Positions 9,093 through 16,580 of a DNA stretch of 64,000 nucleotides are shown here, in pieces (within the stretch, counting starts at the first letter, position 1; each line of letters starts with the position of its first letter). Origin of the DNA: JANQMY01 sp965227095 (GTDB lineage Bacteria > Pseudomonadota > Alphaproteobacteria > JANQMY01); assembly GCA_965227095.1 (NCBI GenBank), contig CBDDFL010000002.1:930001-994000 (forward strand), read 5' to 3'. The notes beneath the pieces are model-generated. The model did no database searches. It saw only the letters and a list, made by a program, of their open reading frames with translations, and was not told the origin of the DNA. The translations under genes and the position numbers were made by a program.

Positions 9093-9239
9093 CTAGTTTA
9101 TCAGCAATGCACGTAAGGTGTTGGCACCGTCTGTGGATGCCAGCACGGTCGCCAATGCGACAAATCCCGCCAAAATCACGTATTCAATAACATTTGCACC
9201 GCGTTTGTTCACGATGAAACGCGTAACAAGCTTGCTCAT
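9093..9239 (-). CDS. flp: Flp/Fap-type pilin, short
   Basis: A 48-residue gene. The protein has a basic start (MSKLVTRFIVNKRG) followed by GANVIEYVILAGFVALATV, the hydrophobic core of Flp pilins with the conserved Glu-Tyr pair at the start of the helix. The prepilin peptidase would cut after the Gly before ANVIEY. Flp pilins assemble into adhesive type IVc (Tad) pili. GGGGG lies about seven bases before the ATG. No tad/cpa secretion genes are in the window, so it is an orphan here and depends on a system elsewhere. A sigma-54-like promoter lies upstream (see 9295-9313). Identification rests on the signature helix. Confidence 0.75.
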   Translation of the reverse strand: MSKLVTRFIVNKRGANVIEYVILAGFVALATVLASTDGANTLRALLIN

Positions 9240-9294
9240 GGCAAACCCCCACTATGACACCCATTGATCCAATATTTTGGTTTTGTGCCACTTT

Positions 9295-9313
9295 GAAGCA
9301 GAGATTGTGCCAA
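9295..9313 (-). promoter_or_regulatory. possible sigma-54 promoter for the Flp pilin gene
   Basis: On the minus strand TTGGCACAATCTCTGCTT matches the -24/-12 pattern: GG and GC are exactly ten bases apart and the TGGCAC box is intact. A start would fall about 45 bases before the pilin ATG. The TTGC part is only TGCT, so the match is imperfect. Confidence 0.35.
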
Positions 9314-9382
9314 GATATTTCGGTGGTTTCTGTCGGTAGATCTGTCCCTGAATGAAACGGCCTCTCGATTTGACCGTTGTTT

Positions 9383-9397
9383 GTCTCAGTTTGAGAC
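9383..9397. repeat. 15-base inverted repeat upstream of the Flp pilin gene
   Basis: GTCTCAGTTTGAGAC is a perfect inverted repeat with six-base arms and a three-base centre. It lies between the end of the alcohol dehydrogenase gene and the sigma-54-like box, about 145 bases before the pilin start. It could be an activator-binding site; there is no T-run to make it a terminator. Confidence 0.4.
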
Positions 9398-9417
9398 GGT
9401 CGTGGTCCATTCTGAAA

Positions 9418-10452
9418 CTAGAGCCGTGGATCCACGAGGATTTTGACTTCTTCTGGCGCGGTCGCAAGGCGCGCGAACGCATCATTAATACCGCTCAGGG
9501 GCACCGTTGACGTGTGGAGTGGCCCTAGCTGAAGGCGCCCGTCAGCAACCAAGTTTTGAGCGACCTCGAATTCTTCCCTGAGGTAACCAAGCGATGCAAC
9601 CAATTCAACTTCCTTGATAAGCCAATTTCCGGCGTTAATCTCTACGGTCTTGTCCGGAAAGCCGACCAATGAGACGACGCCCCCGCGCCGACACAGATCG
9701 GCCGATTGTGCGATCGTGGGGGGAATGCCGGCACATTCGTAGACAATGTCTGCCCCATCTTTTCCAACATGCTGTTGAATTTTCTCTGAAATATCATCTG
9801 TGGTCGGATCGAGGATGAGATCCGCACCTAGTTTTTCTCCGAAAGCGCGGCGAGAGGCTTGTGGTTCGACAAGAATAATCGTACCGGCACCTGCAGCTTT
9901 TGCGCATTGAAGTGTCAGCAGTCCGATCGGACCAGCGCCTAAGACAACGACGCTATCACCAAGATTCATTGGTGTGCGGCGAACGGCATGAACGGCAACG
10001 GTCGCGGGTTCCAGCATTGCCGCTTCGATGTCCGAGACGCCCTTTTTGACGCCATATAGCCGTGCGGCATCAATCGCGATGGAGGGGGCAAACCCTCCAT
10101 GGGCGGCGGCCATCGGGCCGATGCCAATCAATCCCATAAACGCGGTTTCGCAAAAGGACGTTTCCCCGCGACGACATGCTGCACACTGGCCGCAGGCCCC
10201 GGAGACGCCGATGGCGACCCGGTCGCCTTCTTTAACATGTGAAATACCGGATCCAACTGCGCTGACATTTCCCATCCATTCGTGGCCGCAGATCGCTGGA
10301 TTGTAGTCTTCGCCGGATTGGTACGCATGCAAATCAGTTCCGCAAATTCCGCAATAGGCGATATCCACCACAGCTTTGCCATCGCTTGGTTCTGGCGTCG
10401 GCATGTCGACAAGTTCCAGCTTATTTTTCCCGGTTACCAATGCAGCTTCCAT
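9418..10452 (-). CDS. zinc-dependent medium-chain alcohol dehydrogenase
   Basis: A 344-residue MDR-family oxidoreductase. The catalytic zinc site is visible as CGICGTD (about residues 34-40) and CGHEWMG (about 55-61). The structural zinc lobe has four cysteines in CGQCAACRRGETSFC. The NAD-binding motif is VVLGAGPIGLL. It most resembles the threonine, sorbitol and 2,3-butanediol dehydrogenase branch that oxidises secondary alcohols, but the substrate cannot be set from motifs. It stands alone, with its promoter in the 209-base gap shared with the divergent small gene at 10662. No pathway partners are visible nearby. Confidence 0.85.
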   Translation of the reverse strand: MEAALVTGKNKLELVDMPTPEPSDGKAVVDIAYCGICGTDLHAYQSGEDYNPAICGHEWMGNVSAVGSGISHVKEGDRVAIGVSGACGQCAACRRGETSFCETAFMGLIGIGPMAAAHGGFAPSIAIDAARLYGVKKGVSDIEAAMLEPATVAVHAVRRTPMNLGDSVVVLGAGPIGLLTLQCAKAAGAGTIILVEPQASRRAFGEKLGADLILDPTTDDISEKIQQHVGKDGADIVYECAGIPPTIAQSADLCRRGGVVSLVGFPDKTVEINAGNWLIKEVELVASLGYLREEFEVAQNLVADGRLQLGPLHTSTVPLSGINDAFARLATAPEEVKILVDPRL

Positions 10453-10661
10453 GGTGGTCTCCTCTTATTCTGTTGGAGGCATTACGAAGGAAGCACAAAC
10501 CGGGGTCAAGCAAGACCCTCATGTCTTCACGAAATCTCGCTAAATTGCAAAAAAGGGATTGAGCCGAGGGGATAAAGCGCTCTATTTTGCGCCAAACCGC
10601 AGGTGTTTTGTGGTAAAGAATCAATATGGTTAGCGACCGGCAGGAATAAGGAGCGCATAGA

Positions 10662-10904
10662 ATGAGCGATACTAAGCAAGACGATGAAACGCAGGAGCGG
10701 ATCACGGTGCTTGCCAAGGAATTTCTTCCGGCCGCCATGGAATATCACCGCAGAAACATGGGTGAAAAAGGCTACGAACTTGAAGGTCGCATTACCCAGC
10801 GCCGCTTCATGATGATTGAAGGAATGGGCGAACCAAACGACCTTTTTGAGGGCGAAGTTTTCTACGCGGCCACATTTGTTAAAAAGGGATCCGGTTCTAG
10901 CTGA
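10662..10904 (+). CDS. hypothetical protein, 80 residues
   Basis: I do not recognise this protein. It is 80 residues, soluble, mixed charge, with no signal peptide or membrane segment. Support for coding is a good ribosome site (AAGGAG about eight bases before the ATG), a free-standing position between the alcohol dehydrogenase and ettA, and normal codon use. An opposite-strand frame (10527-10934) covers the same DNA but has no ribosome site. The central stretch YELEGRITQRRFMMIEGMG looks like a short beta-rich core. Function unknown. Confidence 0.55.
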   Translation: MSDTKQDDETQERITVLAKEFLPAAMEYHRRNMGEKGYELEGRITQRRFMMIEGMGEPNDLFEGEVFYAATFVKKGSGSS

Positions 10905-11020
10905 GTTAGAATCTCCCCCGAAAAACCGGTGCACGCTTAAGCCTGGCCTGAAATTTCTGGCGCAGCCCTGGCGCGCGGCCTATTGAGCTGCGCTCATCAC
11001 TACTCTCGAACGGAATCCCC

Positions 11021-12700
11021 ATGGCATCTTATCAATATGTCTATGTAATGCAGGATCTGTCGAAAACCTTCACGGGTGGAAAGCAGGTCTTGAAAGACAT
11101 TCGTCTTTCATTTTTCCCAGGCGCGAAAATTGGCGTCATCGGTGTCAACGGGGCCGGTAAGTCAACATTACTCAAGATCATGGCCGGTATCGATACTGAA
11201 TTCCAAGGCGAAGCTTGGGCAGCAGACGGCGTAAAAGTCGGATATTTGGCTCAAGAGCCCGAACTTGATCCGTCCAAAGATGTTCTGGGAAATGTGATGG
11301 ACGGGTTGGGGGAAACCGCCGCGCTCGTGGCTGAATTTGAAGAACTTTCAGCGAAATTCGCTGAGCCGATGGATGATGATGAGATGAATGATCTCATTGC
11401 ACGTCAGGCTGAAGTTCAAGAAAAGATTGATGCGGCAGATGCGTGGGACCTCAGCAATCGGGTGGAAATGGCAATGGACGCATTGCGGTGTCCGGCTGGC
11501 GATGCAGATGTGACCAAACTTTCTGGTGGTGAGCGCAGGCGTGTTGCCCTATGCCGGTTGTTGCTGGAAAAGCCTGACATGCTGCTCCTGGACGAACCAA
11601 CCAACCATTTGGACGCAGAATCAGTTGCATGGCTTGAAAACTACCTGAAGGACTATGCGGGCACCGTCATGCTGATTACGCACGATCGGTATTTCCTCGA
11701 CAATGTAACCGGCTGGATCCTGGAGTTAGATCGGGGGCAGGGCATTCCGTGGGAAGGGAATTACTCGAGTTGGTTGGAACAAAAACAAAAGCGACTGGCG
11801 CAAGAAGGATCCAAGGAAGAAGCTCGGCAAAGGACATTGTCTCGCGAATTGGACTGGATCCGGTCAAGTCCACGGGCTCGGCAAGCCAAAAGCAAAGCGC
11901 GGATCCGCGCGTATGAAGAACTTCTGGCTCAGTCGGGCGAGGAAGGACCAGGTACCGCCCAAATCGTTATTCCAGCGGGGCCCCGTCTGGGGGATTTGGT
12001 GGTTGAGGCCGAGCATTTGCGAAAAGGGTTTGGCGATCAGCTTCTGATCGATGATTTATCTTTCAAATTACCTCCAGGCGGCATTGTCGGGGTCATTGGC
12101 CCGAATGGTGCGGGCAAGACGACGCTCTTCCGAATGCTGACCGGTCAGGAGGAACCTGACGCCGGCTCTCTCAAATGCGGCGAAACTGTCGTCATGGGCT
12201 ATGTGGATCAAAGCCGCGATGCATTAAAGCCGGACGCAACTGTGTGGGAGGAAATCTCTGATGGATTGGATGTGCTTCCCCTTGGCAAGCGCGAGGTTCA
12301 CAGCCGCGCCTATGTGAGTGCGTTTAATTTCAAAGGACCAGACCAGCAGAAGAAAGTGGGGCAGCTTTCCGGCGGGGAACGTAACCGCGTCCATCTGGCG
12401 AAAATGCTGAAATCAGGTGCCAATCTGTTGCTGCTTGACGAACCGACCAATGACTTGGATGTGGATACCTTAAGAGCGCTTGAAGACGCGCTAGGAGACT
12501 TTGCAGGGTGTGCGGTTGTTATCAGTCACGATCGCTGGTTCTTAGATAGGATCGCGACCCATATCCTTGCGTTTGAAGGCGACAGTAATGTGGTTTGGTT
12601 CGAGGGAAACTACCAGGACTATGAGGCTGACTACAAACGCCGGTTCGGCACCGAAGCCGAGCGGCCTCATAGGATCAAATACAAAAAATTCGAACGTTAA
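11021..12700 (+). CDS. ettA: energy-dependent translational throttle protein EttA (ABC-F)
   Basis: A 559-residue soluble ABC-F protein with two ATPase domains and no membrane part. Walker A loops are GVNGAGKST near residue 41 and GPNGAGKTT in the second half; signature motifs are LSGGERRRV and LSGGERNRV; Walker B is LLLDEPTNHLD and LLLDEPTNDLD. Length and start (YQYVYVMQDLSKTF) match EttA, which binds the ribosomal E site and gates the first elongation step according to the ATP/ADP ratio. It is monocistronic, and its stop is only 16 bases from the stop of the convergent mlaC. Identification is firm. Confidence 0.95.
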   Translation: MASYQYVYVMQDLSKTFTGGKQVLKDIRLSFFPGAKIGVIGVNGAGKSTLLKIMAGIDTEFQGEAWAADGVKVGYLAQEPELDPSKDVLGNVMDGLGETAALVAEFEELSAKFAEPMDDDEMNDLIARQAEVQEKIDAADAWDLSNRVEMAMDALRCPAGDADVTKLSGGERRRVALCRLLLEKPDMLLLDEPTNHLDAESVAWLENYLKDYAGTVMLITHDRYFLDNVTGWILELDRGQGIPWEGNYSSWLEQKQKRLAQEGSKEEARQRTLSRELDWIRSSPRARQAKSKARIRAYEELLAQSGEEGPGTAQIVIPAGPRLGDLVVEAEHLRKGFGDQLLIDDLSFKLPPGGIVGVIGPNGAGKTTLFRMLTGQEEPDAGSLKCGETVVMGYVDQSRDALKPDATVWEEISDGLDVLPLGKREVHSRAYVSAFNFKGPDQQKKVGQLSGGERNRVHLAKMLKSGANLLLLDEPTNDLDVDTLRALEDALGDFAGCAVVISHDRWFLDRIATHILAFEGDSNVVWFEGNYQDYEADYKRRFGTEAERPHRIKYKKFER

Positions 12701-12716
12701 CGAGATGCCTTGAGCT

Positions 12717-13355
12717 TTAGGCTGGCTGCTGCAGCTCGCCTTTCAGAAAATCGATTAGTGCGCTTACTTGTTTGCCATTGTTGTTGATGAACGAGACAAA
12801 CTGTTCACGTTGTTCGAGAGCCATGGAAATGCCTTCGATACGCACATCCACAATCTTGTAGCCTTGGCCGCTATTGCGCACCTGCCAATCCACACGGAAC
12901 TTGGAACTGTCGGACTGAATGTTCGAATTCACCATCACTTCTTTTTCGTTCACCGCATTTGCGCCGGTGATGTCGAATGTTTCGCCCGAGTATTGCCCCA
13001 GACGCTTGGCGTAGATGTTGACAACGTATTCACGGAATAATGCTTGGTATTCCTGCAGGCGGTTTTCGGCCTTCATTTGTTTGGCGTATCGGCCCAAAAC
13101 AAACCGGCCAATTCTGTTCAAGTCGGCACCGGACTTAAAGAGAGTTGCAAATTTCTCGCGACGCGCTTCTGGAGCGGCATCTTTGTCCTGTAAAATTTCG
13201 AGAGTTTGGTTGGCGAGCCCCTCCACGAAGGTTTTGGCTTCATCGACCGTTGCGTGCGCTGGCGCCGCCGTGCCCAAGCAAGCCGCGAAAAAGGCAAACA
13301 ACACAGCGTATCTGAACTGGAATGCCCGGATGACACTCTTTGGCATGGGACTCAT
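12717..13355 (-). CDS. mlaC: phospholipid-binding protein MlaC
   Basis: A 212-residue periplasmic protein of the MlaC/Ttg2D family. An N-terminal signal peptide (hydrophobic residues about 14-31, ending APAHA) is followed by a helical and beta domain with the family pattern (FVEGLANQTLEIL, then IGRFVLGRYAKQM). MlaC ferries phospholipids between the outer-membrane MlaA complex and the inner-membrane MlaFEDB transporter. The ATG at 13355 has GAGGTGG seven bases upstream. It lies 89 bases downstream of mlaA on the same strand, so they are probably one operon; the MlaFEDB genes are not in the window. Confidence 0.9.
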   Translation of the reverse strand: MSPMPKSVIRAFQFRYAVLFAFFAACLGTAAPAHATVDEAKTFVEGLANQTLEILQDKDAAPEARREKFATLFKSGADLNRIGRFVLGRYAKQMKAENRLQEYQALFREYVVNIYAKRLGQYSGETFDITGANAVNEKEVMVNSNIQSDSSKFRVDWQVRNSGQGYKIVDVRIEGISMALEQREQFVSFINNNGKQVSALIDFLKGELQQPA

Positions 13356-13444
13356 CGTAAACCACCTCACTTATGCCTGCATGATCAGGCTAATTTAGGG
13401 CATAGATTGCCAAATTAAAGCTGACTGCAAAATGAACAGTCGAG

Positions 13445-14299
13445 TTATTGGTCGGGTGCGGGCGTTTCTTCATTATCGAAGGACTCAAACTCGTCTTCAC
13501 CGTCATCAAATGATGGTAAATCGTCGTAGCTGGAGGCTCCGTTCAAAATCGCGTCGCGCCGGCTTTGTTGGTACAAACTGCGCAGAGACGCGTAGGGATC
13601 CAGCGATGTTTCTTCAATTTGCTTGAGGCCCGGCCGCGCACGAGAGTAGGCGTCGATACCATCTACGCCGGTAATGGCAACCGGAACCCAAATGAGCTGC
13701 ATGTCATCCCAGTCGATATAGGTGACTGGGTCGAAGGCCGTATCGACGGCCCTGCCAAGGCCATCTCGCAACGTGGTGGGGCCTAAGAATGGGATAAAGA
13801 AATAAGGACCGGAGCCAACACCCCAAACAGCCAAAGTTTGTCCGAAATCTTCCCGGTGGAATTCGTGGCCCAGCTTACCTGCCACGTCGAACATGCCGCC
13901 GAGTCCAACTGTGGAATTTATGCCAAACCGAGTAACCGTCGTGCCGGCCCGCTTCCATTCAGTTTGCAGCAGGTCATTGGCTAAAATAACTGGCGTATCT
14001 GCATTGTTTAGGACGTTCCGAAAGCGATTCCTAATCTGCCGCGGGAATATTGTTGTGTACCCCACCACGACCGGGCCGAATATATATTTGTCGAGCTTCT
14101 GATTGACGCCGTATGACCAGCGATTGAAACCTTCGTAGGGGTCGTTGATCTCAAGATCTGATTCTTCCACTCGTGACGTCGAACACGCCCCAAGCAAAAG
14201 GGCACTCGTCAACACCATCGCCAATGTCGCGCGCCCTGATTTCATCGAAAGCTTGGGCATCCATCGCCCAATTGGGCCGCCGAAACGCGTAAAATCCAT
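13445..14299 (-). CDS. mlaA: outer-membrane lipoprotein MlaA (VacJ)
   Basis: Lipoprotein of the Mla pathway that removes surface-exposed phospholipids to keep outer-membrane asymmetry. The lipobox LLGAC follows a hydrophobic stretch (AMVLTSALL), and the mature part has the MlaA core NDPYEGFNRWSYGVNQ, then FFIPFLGPTTLRDGLG. The acidic C-terminal tail (EDEFESFDNEE) is typical of alphaproteobacterial members. The start is uncertain: the ATG at 14299 has GGGGAG upstream; ATGs at 14260 and 14245 give a more usual signal peptide length. The longest frame (from 14410) adds residues unlikely to be translated. Transcribed with mlaC. Confidence 0.9.
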   Translation of the reverse strand: MDFTRFGGPIGRWMPKLSMKSGRATLAMVLTSALLLGACSTSRVEESDLEINDPYEGFNRWSYGVNQKLDKYIFGPVVVGYTTIFPRQIRNRFRNVLNNADTPVILANDLLQTEWKRAGTTVTRFGINSTVGLGGMFDVAGKLGHEFHREDFGQTLAVWGVGSGPYFFIPFLGPTTLRDGLGRAVDTAFDPVTYIDWDDMQLIWVPVAITGVDGIDAYSRARPGLKQIEETSLDPYASLRSLYQQSRRDAILNGASSYDDLPSFDDGEDEFESFDNEETPAPDQ

Positions 14300-14556
14300 A
14301 CTGATCTGAAGCTCCCCAATCACCGCCGCTTGTGGTGCTGCCCAATTGACCCTAGCAGAACCGGCTGTGTTGTTCTTTCTCAAGAAATCAACGGCCGTAT
14401 TACACTCCACAAATGCGGTTTAATGCCGATTGGTTAACATATTCAGAGCCCTCAAACCAGCCACGCATAGGGTACTCGCGTTCAATTTCGCGGTATTTGT
14501 TGCTCAGACAGCTCAGAAATTTTTGATTTCCGTCTAAAATTTAGATATAGATAACC

Positions 14557-14570
14557 ACATAAAGATATGT
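14557..14570. promoter_or_regulatory. possible ArsR-type operator before the methionine operon
   Basis: ACATA-AAGA-TATGT is a perfect inverted repeat 38 bases before the regulator ATG, inside a very AT-rich segment (14535-14582) that also holds GATAT repeats. Placement near the likely -10 region suits autorepression by the ArsR-type protein it precedes. No binding site for this family is known to me, so it is an inference. Confidence 0.4.
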
Positions 14571-14608
14571 TTATATAATTTAACTAGGCGGCCACCTGAG
14601 CGGGACCC

Positions 14609-15631
14609 ATGGAACATTTGATATCTGGACTTCGCGCGGCAGGTGAGCCGACACGATTGCGTTTGTTAAACCTGCTTTCGAAGACCGAACTCACTGTGTC
14701 CGATCTCACCCATATCCTCGGGCAAAGTCAGCCCCGGGTTAGTCGGCATTTGAAACTACTCTGCGAGGCGGGATTAATCACCCGTTTTCGAGAGGGGGCT
14801 TGGGTCTTTTACAAGCTGGTTCGCCCACCGAAGACCAATGGTCCTGGAGATCCCGATCAGGCGTCAAAGGAGTTTTTGCCGCCGGCCCTGGCGTCATCGC
14901 TTGTTGACCTCATTCCTCAAAATGACATTACGGTTCTGCGCGATTTGGATCGATTGGAGGCGGTGAAGCAGAAACGCGCTGCTGATGCCGCAGCTTACTT
15001 TGCCAAGAACGCGGAAGAGTGGGGACACATCCGCTCTCTATATTTGCCTGAAGATGATGTAGAAGCGGCCATTGTAGAGCAAGTGGGCGATCGGAAGATT
15101 GACATGTTGCTCGATCTCGGCACCGGAACCGGTCGTATATTGGAAATCCTCGCCGACATTTATGACGAAGGCGTGGGCGTGGATCTGAGCCACGAGATGC
15201 TTGGTGTTGCGCGTGCAAATCTTGAACGCGCTGGGCTATCGAATGCTTATGTGCGCTTTGCGGATCTGTATGCGCTTCCGTTTGAGGGCAATAGTGTCGA
15301 TCTCATAACGATCCATCACGTATTGCATTTTTTGGAAGAACCGGCGTCGGCCCTTGCCGAGGCGGCCCGTGTCTTGAAACCCGATGGTCGATTGCTGATC
15401 GTCGATTTCGCTAAACATGACGTAGAAGTGTTGCGCGACGAACACGCGCACAGACGTTTAGGGTTTGATAGCAGCGAAGTGAGGACATGGCTTGAGGATT
15501 GCGGAATGACCATCGAAAAGACCTGTCAGTTACCGCCGGCTGATCCCGACAAGCAGCTCACGGTGACCCTGTGGCTCGGTCACCAAAAGACAAACACAAA
15601 ACATACGCGTAAATTGGAACAAACCTCATGA
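14609..15631 (+). CDS. ArsR-family regulator fused to a SAM-dependent methyltransferase
   Basis: A 340-residue two-domain protein. Residues 1-85 are an ArsR-type winged helix (LRLLNLLSKTELTVSDLTHILGQSQPRVSRHLKLL, shown by the SQPRVSRH recognition helix). From about residue 150 comes a class I methyltransferase with motif I DLGTGTGRIL and a downstream HHVLHFLEEP. Such fusions commonly sit before metF and metH in alphaproteobacteria, so the methyltransferase-like part probably senses AdoMet or S-adenosylhomocysteine, though catalysis cannot be excluded. The stop overlaps the metF start by four bases (ATGA). A palindrome at 14557-14570 is a candidate operator. Confidence 0.85.
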   Translation: MEHLISGLRAAGEPTRLRLLNLLSKTELTVSDLTHILGQSQPRVSRHLKLLCEAGLITRFREGAWVFYKLVRPPKTNGPGDPDQASKEFLPPALASSLVDLIPQNDITVLRDLDRLEAVKQKRAADAAAYFAKNAEEWGHIRSLYLPEDDVEAAIVEQVGDRKIDMLLDLGTGTGRILEILADIYDEGVGVDLSHEMLGVARANLERAGLSNAYVRFADLYALPFEGNSVDLITIHHVLHFLEEPASALAEAARVLKPDGRLLIVDFAKHDVEVLRDEHAHRRLGFDSSEVRTWLEDCGMTIEKTCQLPPADPDKQLTVTLWLGHQKTNTKHTRKLEQTS

Positions 15632-16566
15632 GTCAAAGCGGCAAGACACTGCTCGAAACACTCAGACATGGCGGGTTGCTGTCAAAGAACTTTGGCGCAG
15701 ACGCCAATCTTAAAATTTCTTTCGAGTTTTCACCCCCGAAAACCGATGAGCTAGAAGAAAAGCTTTGGGTTGCGATCAAACGGTTAGAACCCCTTCATCC
15801 GAGCTTTGTCTCTGTAACATATGGGGCCGGTGGATCGACGCGCGAGCGAACACATTCAACTGTCAAAAGAATTGTAGATGAAACCAGTTTAAAACCGGCC
15901 GCACATTTGACCTGTGTAGGCGCGGATCAAGGTGCCGTGGATGATGTCGTGCGGAGTTATTGGGACGCCGGTGTCAGGCACATTGTGGCACTACGCGGGG
16001 ATCCGCCAACGGGTATTGGCACGAAATATGAGCCGCACCCTGGGGGATATGCCGGTAGCCCGGAATTGATTGCAGGCATCAAGAGCATCGGTGATTTTGA
16101 GGTAAGTGTGGGGTGCTACCCTGAACAGCATCCAGATGCCCAAACCGCGCAAAGCGATATCGATACGCTGAAACGAAAAATCGACGCCGGCGCAGACCGC
16201 GCGATCACCCAATTCTTCTTTGATCCGGATGTTTATCTGCGTTTTCTGGACCGCGTACAGGCGCAGGGAATCGACATTCCGATTGTTCCAGGCATCATGC
16301 CGGTGAATGGCTTTAAAGGTGTCCGCCGCATGGCCGAAGCCGCCGGCGCGTCTGTACCTGATTGGCTTATTGAGTTGTTTCAGGGGCTGGAGAAGGATCC
16401 CGAAACGAGAAAGCTGGTGGCTGTGTCTTTGGTGGTGGAACAATGCTTACGGCTTCGTGAAGCCGGTATCGACCAGTTTCACTTTTACACCATGAACAAA
16501 GCCGATTTGACCTATGCGATCTGCCACATTCTTGGCGTTCGCGCCCAAAATCAGTCATCAAACTAA
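15628..16566 (+). CDS. metF: 5,10-methylenetetrahydrofolate reductase
   Basis: A 312-residue FAD-dependent TIM-barrel enzyme that makes 5-methyl-tetrahydrofolate for methionine synthesis. FEFSPPKTDE near residue 32 is the N-terminal signature with the catalytic Glu; VTYGAGGSTRERT, LTCVGAD and ALRGDPP mark the barrel strands and folate site. It starts inside the stop of the ArsR fusion (ATGA) and is followed 14 bases later by metH, the enzyme that uses its product, so the three form one methionine operon. Identification is firm. Confidence 0.95.
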   Translation: MSQSGKTLLETLRHGGLLSKNFGADANLKISFEFSPPKTDELEEKLWVAIKRLEPLHPSFVSVTYGAGGSTRERTHSTVKRIVDETSLKPAAHLTCVGADQGAVDDVVRSYWDAGVRHIVALRGDPPTGIGTKYEPHPGGYAGSPELIAGIKSIGDFEVSVGCYPEQHPDAQTAQSDIDTLKRKIDAGADRAITQFFFDPDVYLRFLDRVQAQGIDIPIVPGIMPVNGFKGVRRMAEAAGASVPDWLIELFQGLEKDPETRKLVAVSLVVEQCLRLREAGIDQFHFYTMNKADLTYAICHILGVRAQNQSSN

Positions 16567-16580
16567 ATTTGGATAAAGAG

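Noticed and set aside
10527..10934. 135-residue minus-strand frame over the hypothetical gene at 10662
   Set aside because: No ribosome site, and the plus-strand gene has a good one and better composition.
14411..14608. Possible SAM or SAH riboswitch before the metF-metH operon
   Set aside because: No recognisable SAM-II or SAH core; the region is AT-rich and better explained by a protein operator.
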